Positions 18,262 to 27,158 of a stretch of 64,000 nucleotides of DNA are shown piece by piece. Source of the stretch: Sphingomonas sp. J315. Its GTDB lineage: Bacteria; Pseudomonadota; Alphaproteobacteria; Sphingomonadales; Sphingomonadaceae. The position numbers and the translations under genes were made by a program. The first letter of the stretch is position 1, and every line of letters begins with the position of its first letter. Below the pieces are notes generated by a model that did not search any database, had not been told where the DNA came from, and worked only from the letters and a program-made list of their open reading frames with translations. The stretch spans positions 1,054,001-1,118,000 of the forward strand of contig NZ_CP088296.1 of assembly GCF_024666595.1 (NCBI RefSeq), given 5' to 3'.

Positions 18262-19395
18262 TCAGTCGTATTCGCGCCAGACCACCCGCTTCACATAGTC
18301 GGTGTAGCTGTGGATGATCCGAACCACCTTTTCGGAGACGTTCGGCATTGAATAGTCGGCAACTAGCCGCAACGCGCGATCCTCGCCCCGCGCCTGGCGG
18401 TCGATGAGTGCCAACGCCTGCTCCACGCGCTCGACGTTGAGCCCGGTCATGATGACGGACGCTTCCTCCATGCCCTCGGGCCGCTCATGTGCCTCGCGAA
18501 TGTTGAGCGCAGGAAAGTTGAGGATCGACGATTCCTCGGTGATCGTACCACTGTCCGACAGCACGGCGCGCGCCGATTTCTGCAGCCGGACATAATCGTG
18601 GAAGCCGAGTGGCTTGAGGAGCCGGACATTTTCATGAAAGGCGACGCCCGCTGCGGCGATCCGGTTGCTGGTGCGCGGATGCGTGGAGACGATCACGGGG
18701 GCGTCGCGGCTCTCGGCGATGCGGTTCAGGACCTCGACCAGCTTGAAGAAGGTGCGGTCGGACTCGATGTTCTCCTCGCGATGCGCGCTCACGACATAAT
18801 AGCCCCGCTCATCGAGGCCCAGCCGGTCGAGCACGTCCGATGCGTCGATCCGATCCATATAATGTTGCAGCACCTCGAACATCGGGCTGCCCGTCTTGAT
18901 CACCATGTCCGGCGAAAGCCCCTCGCGCAGGAGATAGTCGCGCGCGATGGTGCTGTAGGTCAGGTTGATGTCCGCGGTGTGGTCCACGATGCGCCGATTG
19001 GTCTCTTCGGGAACCCGCGCGTCGAAACAGCGGTTGCCCGCCTCCATGTGGAAGATCGGGATCCGGCGGCGCTTCGCTGGAATGACCGACAGACAGCTGT
19101 TCGTGTCGCCCAGCACCAGCAGCGCATCGGGGCGCACTACCTGGAGAAGCGAATCCATCGCGATCAGGATGTTGCCGATCGTCGCGGAGGGCGCGCCCGC
19201 CGCGCTGTTCAGGAAATGGTCCGGCTTGCGGATCCCCAGGTCGTCGAAGAAGACTTGGCTCAGCTCATAGTCGTAATTCTGGCCGGTATGGACCAGCACA
19301 TGCTCGCAATCGGAATCGAGCCGCGCAAGAACACGCGACAGCCGGATGATCTCCGGCCGCGTGCCGACGACGGTCATCACCTTCAGCTTCTTCAT
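18262..19395 (-). CDS. fnlC: UDP-L-FucNAc-forming 2-epimerase (FnlC/WbjD)
   Basis: This 377-residue protein belongs to the WecB-like 2-epimerase fold but to the Cap5G/WbjD/FnlC branch: 'VVGTRPEIIRLSRVLARLD', 'HTGQNYDYELSQVFFDDLGI', 'LVLGDTNSCLSVIPAKRRRIPIFHMEAGNRCFD', 'PEETNRRIVDH' and 'LSDSGTITEESSILNFPALNIREAHERPEGM'. It inverts C-2 of UDP-2-acetamido-2,6-dideoxy-L-talose to give UDP-N-acetyl-L-fucosamine, the last step of that pathway. It follows fnlB by 4 bp and precedes wbuB by 5 bp. Confidence 0.92.
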   Translation of the reverse strand: MKKLKVMTVVGTRPEIIRLSRVLARLDSDCEHVLVHTGQNYDYELSQVFFDDLGIRKPDHFLNSAAGAPSATIGNILIAMDSLLQVVRPDALLVLGDTNSCLSVIPAKRRRIPIFHMEAGNRCFDARVPEETNRRIVDHTADINLTYSTIARDYLLREGLSPDMVIKTGSPMFEVLQHYMDRIDASDVLDRLGLDERGYYVVSAHREENIESDRTFFKLVEVLNRIAESRDAPVIVSTHPRTSNRIAAAGVAFHENVRLLKPLGFHDYVRLQKSARAVLSDSGTITEESSILNFPALNIREAHERPEGMEEASVIMTGLNVERVEQALALIDRQARGEDRALRLVADYSMPNVSEKVVRIIHSYTDYVKRVVWREYD

Positions 19396-19399
19396 GCCG

Positions 19400-20512
19400 T
19401 CAGACCTTCAATGCGATGGTGTCGGGGCGGGCCCGGTCGAAAATCTCGTTCGCCCACAGCATGACGATCAGTTCGTCATCGCCGATATTGGTGATGTTGT
19501 GAGTCCAGCCCGGAATCGTCTCGACGATCCGCGCCTCGCCGCCCTTCACGACCACCTCGTGCCGCTCGCCGGACAGGATGTGGCGAAAGCCGAAATGCGC
19601 GGTGCCCGCGATGACCAAGAACTTCTCGGCCTTGGTGTGGTGATAGTGGTCGCCGCGGGTAATGCCGGGTCCGGCCGTGAAATAGGAGAACTGGCCGGCA
19701 TCGGGGGTCTTGAGCATTTCGACGAACACCCCGCGCGGATCGCCATGCACCGGCACAGTATAATCGAACGCTTCGGTCGGCAGATAGCTGAGATAAGTCG
19801 AATAAAGCGCGCGAATCAGGCCCGTACCCACGCGCGGCGACACCAGCGATCCGCGGCTCTCGGGAAAGCCGCAGATCGCATCCGCCACTGCACCCACCGT
19901 GGTCGCATAGGCCGGATCGACTTTGCGATAGCCGGTCGCGACGTCCGACCCGTTCAGCAGGGCAATGAAGTGATCAACGACGTCATCGATATAGACAAGG
20001 TTGAGCGGCGCCGACGGATCGTTGACGGCGATTGGCAGGCCGCGTGCCACATTGTTGCAAAAGGTTGCGACCGCTGAATTATAGTTGGGGCGCGCCCATT
20101 TGCCGAACACGTTGGTCAGGCGAAACACATACGAGGTCGCGCCGGTCGCCTGGGCGTGCGCGAACACGACATCCTCGGCCTCACGCTTGCTACGGCCATA
20201 AGGATTGTCGGCCGCCGCTTGGGTCGAGGAACTGAGCACGATCGGCGCGGTATTCCCGGCCTGTGCCAGCGCGTCGCACAGGTTGCGGGTGAGGCCCGGA
20301 TTACCCAGCGCAAACTCGCCCTCGTCGCTCGGGCGGTTCACCCCGGCGAGGTGGAACACAAAGTCCGCTTCCTGCGCTGCGGCGCGCAGCGCGTCGGCAC
20401 CGTCCTCTCGCCCGATCTGGATTACCCGAACCGCGTCGCCAAGCTCGCCCAGCCGAACGCACAGATTGCGGCCGACAAAACCACGCGCTCCGGTGACAAT
20501 GACCGTTTTCAT
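19400..20512 (-). CDS. fnlB: UDP-L-FucNAc pathway reductase/epimerase (FnlB/CapF)
   Basis: A bifunctional CapF/WbjC-type enzyme of 370 residues. The N-terminal SDR domain has 'VTGARGFVGRNLCVRLGELG' (NADPH site), 'FHLAGVNRP' and 'YGRSKREAED' (Tyr/Lys pair). The C-terminal cupin from about residue 245 has 'FSYFTAGPGITRGDHYHHTKAEKFLVIAGTAHFGF', the HYHHTK metal site of CapF. The cupin epimerises C-3 and the SDR domain reduces C-4 of the keto-sugar made by FnlA. The start overlaps the fnlA stop by 4 bp (ATGA). Confidence 0.93.
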   Translation of the reverse strand: MKTVIVTGARGFVGRNLCVRLGELGDAVRVIQIGREDGADALRAAAQEADFVFHLAGVNRPSDEGEFALGNPGLTRNLCDALAQAGNTAPIVLSSSTQAAADNPYGRSKREAEDVVFAHAQATGATSYVFRLTNVFGKWARPNYNSAVATFCNNVARGLPIAVNDPSAPLNLVYIDDVVDHFIALLNGSDVATGYRKVDPAYATTVGAVADAICGFPESRGSLVSPRVGTGLIRALYSTYLSYLPTEAFDYTVPVHGDPRGVFVEMLKTPDAGQFSYFTAGPGITRGDHYHHTKAEKFLVIAGTAHFGFRHILSGERHEVVVKGGEARIVETIPGWTHNITNIGDDELIVMLWANEIFDRARPDTIALKV

Positions 20513-21552
20513 ACCTGCGCTTCCATCGACACCCCCTCGCCCCGCTGCACGCGGACGATGAAGTCGAGCTTGAGCAGCAGGGCCTTCATGCCCTCGACAT
20601 CCAGCCGGTGGGTGTTGTGCGAATTATATTCCTCGCCGTGGCTCAGCCGCGCCTCGCCCTGATCGACGAACTTGTCGTAGTTGAGGTCGCGGGCATCGGG
20701 GGGAACGCGGAAATAATCCCCCAGGTCCTCGGCGACCGCACGCTCTTCCTTTGAGAGCAGCGATTCGTAGAGCTTCTCGCCATGCCGGGTGCCGATGACG
20801 CCAACCGGGTGGCTGGGCTTGTCGATCAGCTGCTTGAGCGCTTCGACCAGCGTCTCGACGGTCGCGGCGGGCGCCTTCTGGACGAAAATGTCGCCATTGT
20901 TACCGTGCTGAAACGCATAGAGGACAAGCTCTACCGCATCGTCCAGCGTCATCATGAACCGGGTCATTTGCGGATCGGTAATGGTGATGGGCCGATCGCT
21001 GACCATCTGGTCGATGAACAGCGGGATCACCGACCCGCGCGAGGCCATGACGTTGCCGTAGCGCGTTCCGCAAATCACAGTTCCCGTACCCTCCAGGTTG
21101 CGGGACGCGGCGACCATCACCTTCTCCATCATCGCCTTGCTGATACCCATGGCGTTGATGGGATAGACCGCCTTGTCGGTGGACAGGCAGATCACGCGTC
21201 GCACCCCAGCGGCAATCGCCGCCCCCAGCACGTTTTCGGTGCCCAGCACATTGGTGCGCACCGCCTGCATCGGATGGAACTCGCATGAGGGGACCTGCTT
21301 CAGCGCTGCGGCGTGGAAGCAATAATCGACTCCGCGCATCGCCGGCACCAGGCTGCGCTCGTCGCGGACATCGCCCAGATAGAATTTGAGCTTGTCGCTG
21401 CCATAGCGCTTGCGCATGTCGTCCTGCTTCTTCTCGTCGCGCGAGAAGACGCGAATTTCCTTGAGGTCGGAATCAAGGAAACGGCGAAGCACCGCATTCC
21501 CGAAGGAGCCGGTACCCCCGGTAATCAGCAAGGTCTTGTTGTCGAACATCAT
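20509..21552 (-). CDS. fnlA: UDP-GlcNAc 4,6-dehydratase (inverting, FnlA/CapE)
   Basis: A 347-residue SDR dehydratase beginning 'MMFDNKTLLITGGTGSFGNAVLRRFL', with 'RDEKKQDDMRKRYGSDKLKFYLGDVRD', 'FHAAALKQVPSCEFHPMQAVRTNVLGTENV', 'LSTDKAVYPINAMGISKAMMEKV' and 'RYGNVMASRGSVIPLF'. The Met-Gly-Ile-Ser-Lys in place of the usual Tyr-x-x-x-Lys is typical of the CapE/WbjB group. It converts UDP-GlcNAc to a 4-keto-6-deoxy sugar with C-5 inversion, the first step to UDP-L-FucNAc. It lies 30 bp after hisF in the same operon. Confidence 0.93.
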   Translation of the reverse strand: MMFDNKTLLITGGTGSFGNAVLRRFLDSDLKEIRVFSRDEKKQDDMRKRYGSDKLKFYLGDVRDERSLVPAMRGVDYCFHAAALKQVPSCEFHPMQAVRTNVLGTENVLGAAIAAGVRRVICLSTDKAVYPINAMGISKAMMEKVMVAASRNLEGTGTVICGTRYGNVMASRGSVIPLFIDQMVSDRPITITDPQMTRFMMTLDDAVELVLYAFQHGNNGDIFVQKAPAATVETLVEALKQLIDKPSHPVGVIGTRHGEKLYESLLSKEERAVAEDLGDYFRVPPDARDLNYDKFVDQGEARLSHGEEYNSHNTHRLDVEGMKALLLKLDFIVRVQRGEGVSMEAQV

Positions 21553-21582
21553 CCCCCCTCGGGCCGCGACCCGGAAAGCCTC

Positions 21583-22363
21583 TTACCCGCCCAGCGCCGA
21601 CCGGACGAGCCGTTCCTTCGCATCAGGCGACGGATAGTTGATCAAAACGGCGCGGTACTGCCCCTTGAACACGAACAGGCTGCCTGCGGCCGCCCCGACG
21701 ACGCCGACCTTCTCGACCAGGCGCCCGATATCGTCGAGTGAGCCGGCCCCGCCTAGGATCGAGATCGGAATGCGCACCGCGGCGCGCAGCTTCTCGGCCA
21801 GCGCGAGGTCATAGCCCTTCATCGTTCCGTCAAGGTCGATCACGTTTACGACGATCTCGCCAGCGCCCTGGCGCTCCATTTCGCGCGCGAACTCGATCGC
21901 CTCCAGCTTTCGATTCATCTTTGCGTTGTGCGTGTAGACGTCCCAGCCGGGGAGCAGGCGGCGCTTCTTCACGTCGATCACCACCACGACGCTCTGGCGC
22001 CCGACCGCCTCCGCGATCTCGGCGACCAGCGCCGGATTGTCGACCGCCGCAGCACTGATCGCGACTTTCTCGACGCCCAACCCGATGATCCGCTTCGCCT
22101 GCTCGGCGGTCTTCACGCCACCGCCATAGCAAAGCGGCATGCGACACTCCGCCGCCCAATGCGCGATGCGGGGATAGTCGGGCTCCGCGCCGGTCACCGT
22201 CGCGTCGATATCGACGATGATGAGCTCGTCGCTCTCTTTCTCGTTGAAGATTTTTACCGCGTTGACCGGATCGCCGACATACTTCGGGTCCTTGAACCCG
22301 ACGGTCTTTACCAGACCCCCCTTCGTGAACCAGCAGGCACGGGATGATACGCGGGCGCAGCAT
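21583..22363 (-). pseudogene. hisF: HisF-like cyclase subunit of the sugar amidotransferase set, frameshifted
   Basis: The start 'MLRPRIIPCLLVHEGG' at 22363 follows the hisH stop at once. After a six-G run near 22316-22321 the frame shifts: 'LVKTVGFKDPKYVGDPVNAVKIFNE', 'ELIIVDIDATVTG', 'CRMPLCYGGGVKTAEQAKRIIGLGVEKVAI', 'VVIDVKKR' and 'PISILGGAGSLDDIGRLV' continue in the other frame. Removing one G restores about 260 residues with the (beta/alpha)8 fold. In this context (beside the PP-loop amidotransferase) it is a HisF2-type paralogue used for polysaccharide amidation rather than histidine synthesis. That is inferred from gene order; no other his genes are here. Confidence 0.85.
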
Positions 22364-22365
22364 GG

Positions 22366-22968
22366 TCAGAGCGTCGCAAAATTGCGGAGAAGCGCGGCAC
22401 CGAAATGGTGGCTCTTCTCGGGGTGACATTGCACGCCCCACACATTGTCCCGCCGCACAACGCAGCCGAAATCGCCGCCATAGTTAGCGGTCGCCGCGAC
22501 ATCGGCCGGATCGGCACATTCGAAATAATAGCTGTGCAGGAAATAGAAGCGCGGTGCCTCTTCGAACCCGGCGAACAGCGGCTCGCCTTCGCGCGGCACG
22601 ACGTCGTTCCAGCCCATATGGGGCAGCGGCAGCGCGTTGGTCTGGAAACGGCGCACGCGCCCGGGGATAAAGCCGAGCCCCTCACCCTCGCCTTCCTCGC
22701 TCGAATTGGCCAGCATCTGCATGCCGACGCAGATGCCGACCACCGGCACCTTCTCCTCAAGTGCCTTGCGCTCGAGCACCGGCCGCATGCCCGATGCGTC
22801 AAGCAGCTCCATCGCATGGTCGAACGCGCCCACGCCGGGAAGAATAATCCGCTCCGCCTTCTCGAGCAAGGCGGCGCCAGAGACCGCGGTCGCGGGGATG
22901 TTCATCCGCTTGTACATATTGAGGAAGGCCCCGATATTGCCGAGGCCGTAGTCGACGATCGTGATCAA
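22366..22968 (-). CDS. hisH: HisH-like glutaminase subunit of the sugar amidotransferase set
   Basis: A 200-residue class I glutamine amidotransferase. The nucleophile is Cys80 in '[11 protein letters not shown]' and the His182/Glu184 pair lies in '[11 protein letters not shown]', so the triad is complete. It hydrolyses glutamine to pass ammonia to its partner. The start overlaps the amidotransferase stop by 4 bp and hisF begins within the next few bases, so the three proteins are made together. This matches the WbpG-HisH2-HisF2 arrangement known from Pseudomonas O-antigen clusters that make acetamidino sugars. Confidence 0.9.
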   Translation of the reverse strand: MITIVDYGLGNIGAFLNMYKRMNIPATAVSGAALLEKAERIILPGVGAFDHAMELLDASGMRPVLERKALEEKVPVVGICVGMQMLANSSEEGEGEGLGFIPGRVRRFQTNALPLPHMGWNDVVPREGEPLFAGFEEAPRFYFLHSYYFECADPADVAATANYGGDFGCVVRRDNVWGVQCHPEKSHHFGAALLRNFATL

Positions 22969-24119
22969 CGGATGATCGCCCTCTGGATCCCTGCGGCGCG
23001 CAGCACCTTTGCGCCCAGGTCGATCATCGTGATGTTGTTCTTGTAGTCGCGATAGGACTTGTTCGGGCCGTTGTGCAGCGTGCGCAGCTCGTCGACGGTG
23101 ATGCCAAGCTTGGTCGCGATATACTCGAAGTCCTCGGCGATTCGTTCCTCGTCATAAGCGGGCTTGGCGATCCTCTCGAGCGCCTCGGCACGGCTCAGCT
23201 GCCCGGTCAGGATCAGGCTGGAGAAATGCGCGCGGCGCTTGTCGAACCCGAACTTGGTCGGCAGCCAATAGCCCTCGTAGAAGCGGGTGAAGCGCGATTC
23301 ATAGTGCTTGTGCGCGTAGCGCTGCCAGCCGAAGCGGTCCACCAGCTCCTGCATCGCCGCTTCCTTATGATAGGGAACGTGGTTGAGCGGCTTGACGACC
23401 CGGACACCCTTCACAAAGCGATAGTAGAGCTTGAACTTGAAAATCCCGGCGAGCGGGAACTTCTTGAGCGGACGGGTCCCGAACTTGCTCTGGATATCGC
23501 GGATCTGGCGCAGGTCCGACGCGTGATAGTGCCACTCCAGCGGCTCGCGCACGCATTCGGTCGAGTAGTTCGCGCCGGTCAGGATGTACTTCACATCGTT
23601 CTTCGCGGCGAAATTGTAGAGGCCCGCGAAGAAAGCGTGGTCCTGCGGCGTGTCGAGATGCGCCACCTGCGACTTGAAGAACGCGAGCTGCAGATCCCGC
23701 ATCTCCGGCCAGTCGACCACCTCGGTGAAGAGGTCGAGGTCGAGGCCGTCGACCAGCTTCTCGATATTGTTGACCGCTTCCTGGGAGTTCCACCCGGCAT
23801 CAACGTGATAGAGCAGCGGACGGAGCCCGAACTTCTCCTTGGCGATGTAGGTGACATAGCTGCTGTCGACGCCGCCACTCAGGCCGATCAGGCAATCATG
23901 GTCCTTACCCTTGCCGTCCGCCTTGATCTTCTCGATCTGAGCCATGATCTCGCGTTCGCCGCGCGCATCGGTGTGCCAGTGCGGCAGAATATTCTCATGG
24001 TAATTATTGCAGTAATCGCACCAGCCACGTTCGTCGAACGTGATGTTCGAATCGCTCGTGTCCATGATGCAGTTCGCGCAAATCTGGTATTCGCGCGTCG
24101 AGGCAGGAGCGTGAAGCAT
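22965..24119 (-). CDS. N-acetyl sugar amidotransferase (WbuX/WbpG family)
   Basis: A 384-residue PP-loop enzyme. The N-terminus has a Cys4 cluster (Cys14, 17, 34, 37: 'CANC' and 'CDYC'). The ATP-binding PP-loop '[15 protein letters not shown]' spans about 79-93, followed by '[21 protein letters not shown]' and '[13 protein letters not shown]'. The family activates an N-acyl sugar with ATP and uses ammonia from HisH/HisF to form an amidine (for example acetamidino groups). The substrate here may be a 3-acylamino sugar made by the dehydrogenase, aminotransferase and formyltransferase upstream in the locus. Family call is firm; substrate is inference. Confidence 0.9.
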   Translation of the reverse strand: MLHAPASTREYQICANCIMDTSDSNITFDERGWCDYCNNYHENILPHWHTDARGEREIMAQIEKIKADGKGKDHDCLIGLSGGVDSSYVTYIAKEKFGLRPLLYHVDAGWNSQEAVNNIEKLVDGLDLDLFTEVVDWPEMRDLQLAFFKSQVAHLDTPQDHAFFAGLYNFAAKNDVKYILTGANYSTECVREPLEWHYHASDLRQIRDIQSKFGTRPLKKFPLAGIFKFKLYYRFVKGVRVVKPLNHVPYHKEAAMQELVDRFGWQRYAHKHYESRFTRFYEGYWLPTKFGFDKRRAHFSSLILTGQLSRAEALERIAKPAYDEERIAEDFEYIATKLGITVDELRTLHNGPNKSYRDYKNNITMIDLGAKVLRAAGIQRAIIR

Positions 24120-24201
24120 CGGTTTCCGTTCGCATTTCCGTGATACGCGCGCCTGATACAGGCGCGCGCCGAGTGCGCCAAGGGCTAAATGGTGCGTTGC
24201 A

Positions 24202-24927
24202 TCACACCGGTTCGAGACGATAGCTGTCCCGGCGGATCGCCTTGATCAACATCAAGCGCAGCGGCGGGGCAATGCGCTCGTCCTTGCCGATCGTCACGTC
24301 CGCGACTTTGTAGCCCGCCTCCGCGAACAGCTCGCGCCATTCCTCATGGGAGCGGAACCGCACGCCGACGCCGAAGGTGTTCGCCTTGAACGACGGGACG
24401 ATGCGCGAGACAAGGTTGCCGATCGCCGACAATAGCCGACTCGACGTGATCTCAAAGATCAGCCTGGGGCTGATTCGGCCGACGAACGACTGATAGATAT
24501 ACTCGTTCACGAACACGGCCGGCACCCGCCCGTGCCAGGCCTTGAGCGCGCGGACCTGGAGCGCGCGCGTCGCGCGCTCGTTCGGTCCAACCAGATGGTG
24601 GAGGATCAGGTTGAAACAGGCGATCCCCTCATCCCCCTCGATCTGCGGTGCGAGCGCATCGCCCAGCCGACCTTCGACGCCGTTGCGACCACATGCGTCG
24701 ATCGAGCCGGGATCCATGTCGATCACGCGCGTGAGGAGGTCGAGCCTGTCGTGCAGCGCACGGGCGAAGAAGCCGCAACCGCCACCCACGTCCACCACCA
24801 CGCCGCGCGCGGCCCCAGCCGGGACCAGCGTCCCGAAATCGCGCACCTGATCCTCGACGAACTCGTCGTGATAGAATGCCTGGATCTGGTCGACGGCTAG
24901 CGTCTTCTGTTCGGTCATCACGTTCAT
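24202..24927 (-). CDS. Class I SAM-dependent methyltransferase
   Basis: About 241 residues from ATG 24927, which has a strong purine-rich site ('gggggaagggg') just upstream; the longer frame from 25008 is arginine-rich noise. The SAM-binding glycine motif is 'VVVDVGGGCGFFARAL', followed by 'VIDMDPGSIDAC' and 'FNLILHHLVG' (motifs II/IV). The C-terminus has 'RFRSHEEWRELFAEAGYKVADV'. Inside a polysaccharide locus it may methylate a sugar or a lipid-linked intermediate, but the acceptor cannot be read from sequence. It lies between another methyltransferase and the amidotransferase gene. Confidence 0.78.
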   Translation of the reverse strand: MNVMTEQKTLAVDQIQAFYHDEFVEDQVRDFGTLVPAGAARGVVVDVGGGCGFFARALHDRLDLLTRVIDMDPGSIDACGRNGVEGRLGDALAPQIEGDEGIACFNLILHHLVGPNERATRALQVRALKAWHGRVPAVFVNEYIYQSFVGRISPRLIFEITSSRLLSAIGNLVSRIVPSFKANTFGVGVRFRSHEEWRELFAEAGYKVADVTIGKDERIAPPLRLMLIKAIRRDSYRLEPV

Positions 24928-25071
24928 GGCCCCTTCCCCCAGTCGCCGATACACGGAGGGGCGCGGAGAGTCACGCCGCCCACCGCACCGACCGTTTCGC
25001 AGCGGCACGACTGCGGCTTCGTGAGCACAAGTCTCGCAGACACCCGGCCAATCTCCAATATTGCCAGCCCC

Positions 25072-25932
25072 TTACGAAGCGAATTTGGCACGTATTAGAA
25101 GTGAGCGATAGGAAGAGGTGTAGGGCATCCTAAGAATAATGTTGCGGCCCAGTATCTTCTTCGCGACGCCTTTGACGAACGACTCGAGTGTGTCGAGTCG
25201 GCTTCTTCTGATATCCACGACAGAAAATCCGGCGCGCTCCAAGTATTGAGTGATTTGGGCTTCTCCAGCGAAAACAAGATGGTCTGGGACACCGAGCTCA
25301 TCTGGGAATTCATTCCTATTCTCGATATCTGCTAGATTACCAGTTTCGACGAAAACTTCCCCACCCGGCGCGAGCACCGCCCGCACATCTCCCAAAAAGG
25401 CGTCGAAATCAGGTATATGGGAAAATACATCGACGGTAGATACAACATCTACCTTCGGATGGTCAGCAGACAGATATTGCTGTTTGACGGCGAGACCGCG
25501 TGCCTTGGCGGCGTCAGCCTTGGGTTTCATGGGCTCTAGACCCTCGACGACGCTGCCTGGTGGCGCCAATCGGGATACAGCTTCGACAATCTCACCGTAG
25601 CCAGCGCCAACGTCTAGCCATCGAATGGGCTGTCCACCTGCCCATTTGTCAGCGAACAAATCTTTAAACTTATTGTAATATGCAGTGACCCGCCTCGGGC
25701 TACGACGGGACGTGACAATCAGCCCGCCCGCCTCTTCACCATGCGCGCCTGTTTGCACGGCTTTGTCTATCGCAGCCATTGGCAATCGAGGATTCACATA
25801 AAGAAGACGACAAGAGGCACACCGCACCACCCTGAAGCCTATTTCTTCCGCCCAAGGTTCGAATTGTGCACTCTTACAATTCGGGCAGGGAATCGTCTCT
25901 AGCTTCGCCGTTGCTTCGCCAACACTGGCCAT
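25072..25932 (-). CDS. Class I SAM methyltransferase with N-terminal zinc ribbon
   Basis: About 286 residues starting at ATG 25932, 1 bp past the stop of the glycosyltransferase gene. The N-terminal zinc ribbon is 'CPNCKSAQFE...VVRCASCRLLYVNPR' (four Cys), followed by a SAM domain with 'WLDVGAGYGEIVEAVSRL', 'VDVVSTVDVFSHIPDFDAFL' and 'LAPGGEVFVETGN'. The ribbon-plus-methyltransferase layout is common in nucleotide-sugar C- or O-methyltransferases of surface polysaccharide and antibiotic clusters. Its DNA is visibly less GC-rich than the housekeeping genes around the locus, hinting at transfer. Confidence 0.82.
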   Translation of the reverse strand: MASVGEATAKLETIPCPNCKSAQFEPWAEEIGFRVVRCASCRLLYVNPRLPMAAIDKAVQTGAHGEEAGGLIVTSRRSPRRVTAYYNKFKDLFADKWAGGQPIRWLDVGAGYGEIVEAVSRLAPPGSVVEGLEPMKPKADAAKARGLAVKQQYLSADHPKVDVVSTVDVFSHIPDFDAFLGDVRAVLAPGGEVFVETGNLADIENRNEFPDELGVPDHLVFAGEAQITQYLERAGFSVVDIRRSRLDTLESFVKGVAKKILGRNIILRMPYTSSYRSLLIRAKFAS

Positions 25933-25933
25933 T

Positions 25934-27157
25934 TTAACCCTCCCCCAACTTTCCATTCCCAGCACGGTTGAACCGGAGCGTTGTATCTATCAGCACGTTC
26001 CAGTCCAGCATCTCCGCCGCAGTGCGCCGCGCGCCTTCGCTCATCTCCGCCAGGCGAGCCCGATCATCGATCAGGTCGCGTAGCCACTGCTCGATCTGCT
26101 GCGACGTGGTTTCCGGATCGAGGATGACGACATTGCCGTGTCGGTTTAGATAGCGTGCGTCTTGGTGTCCGCGAATCTGCTCGGATCGGTCGACGAGCAG
26201 CAGCGGCAAGCCCATCCCGATCGCCTGCTGCCACAGCACGGACTGGCCGCCGGGGAATACCCCGACATCGCTCGCGTCCATATGTTCATACATCCCCTTC
26301 TTGTCCTGCCAGCCGACGAAGTGGACATTGGGCATACCCAGCGCCCGATCCTTGAGCATCTCGGCATATTCGACATGCTGGGGCGGGGGGGCTCCCGCGA
26401 TGATGACGTGAAGGTCGTCGCGGCAGATTCGGCGCACCGCGTCGATCAGATGCTCAGTCCGGCGGTTGCGGCTCAGCTTGCCGCCAGTGAACACGGTGAA
26501 TGCATCCGCCGGGATCCCCAGCCGCTTGCGCACTGCGGCCCCGCCGCCTGCCTCGGTGATCGCGACGCCATATTCGAGATCGGTGCCGAGCGGCAAAAGC
26601 TCCATCTCGTGCATCGGCACGCGATAGACCTGCTCCAGGAACTCGAAACCTGCCGGCACGATCGGAAATATCTTCTGAAGATAGGGCCGCGCGCGATCGA
26701 GATACCATTTGCGGATCACGCCGTGCAGAATCTTGAGCGAGACCCAGTTCTTGCCGCTGTTGCTGTAGTCGGCGTGGTAATCCATGATCATCCTCGTCTG
26801 CGGGTTCGCCTTCACATAGGCGATGCACTCCGGCAGGTTCGGCATGATGTCGTGGACGAAAATCAGGTCGGGCTTTGCCTCCTCCAGGATCGTTCGGATC
26901 GATACATAGGGCCGCACGCGGTTCAGCAGGTTAAACCTAAAGGGCAGCTTGATGATCCGTGCGCCCTCATGCTGGTATTCCCGATGCTCGCCGCCCTTCG
27001 GTGCGCGGTCCTCGTAATAGTCGAAGACCGATTCGAACAGAGAAGCAATCACGGTCACGTCGTGCCCATGGCGGCGGTAATATTTGACCAGTAAATTTTC
27101 TTGGAACTCGAGCTCTTCGTTGAAGAACTCGCAGAGCATCACGATTTTCATCTGCAT
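25934..27157 (-). CDS. Glycosyltransferase family 4 protein
   Basis: A 407-residue GT-B enzyme. The N-terminus 'MKIVMLCEFFNEELEFQENLLVKYYRRHGHDVTVIAS' is the acceptor-side Rossmann start. The donor half has 'FTVFTGGKLSRNRRTEHLIDAV', 'LHVIIAGAPP', 'FVGWQDKKGMYEHMDASDVGVFPGGQSVLWQQAIGMGLPLLL' with the E/Q-x7-type region of GT4 enzymes. It likely adds one sugar of the repeat at the cytoplasmic face. Donor and linkage are unknown. It begins 1 bp after the polymerase stop, so the two are coupled. Confidence 0.85.
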   Translation of the reverse strand: MQMKIVMLCEFFNEELEFQENLLVKYYRRHGHDVTVIASLFESVFDYYEDRAPKGGEHREYQHEGARIIKLPFRFNLLNRVRPYVSIRTILEEAKPDLIFVHDIMPNLPECIAYVKANPQTRMIMDYHADYSNSGKNWVSLKILHGVIRKWYLDRARPYLQKIFPIVPAGFEFLEQVYRVPMHEMELLPLGTDLEYGVAITEAGGGAAVRKRLGIPADAFTVFTGGKLSRNRRTEHLIDAVRRICRDDLHVIIAGAPPPQHVEYAEMLKDRALGMPNVHFVGWQDKKGMYEHMDASDVGVFPGGQSVLWQQAIGMGLPLLLVDRSEQIRGHQDARYLNRHGNVVILDPETTSQQIEQWLRDLIDDRARLAEMSEGARRTAAEMLDWNVLIDTTLRFNRAGNGKLGEG

Positions 27158-27158
27158 T

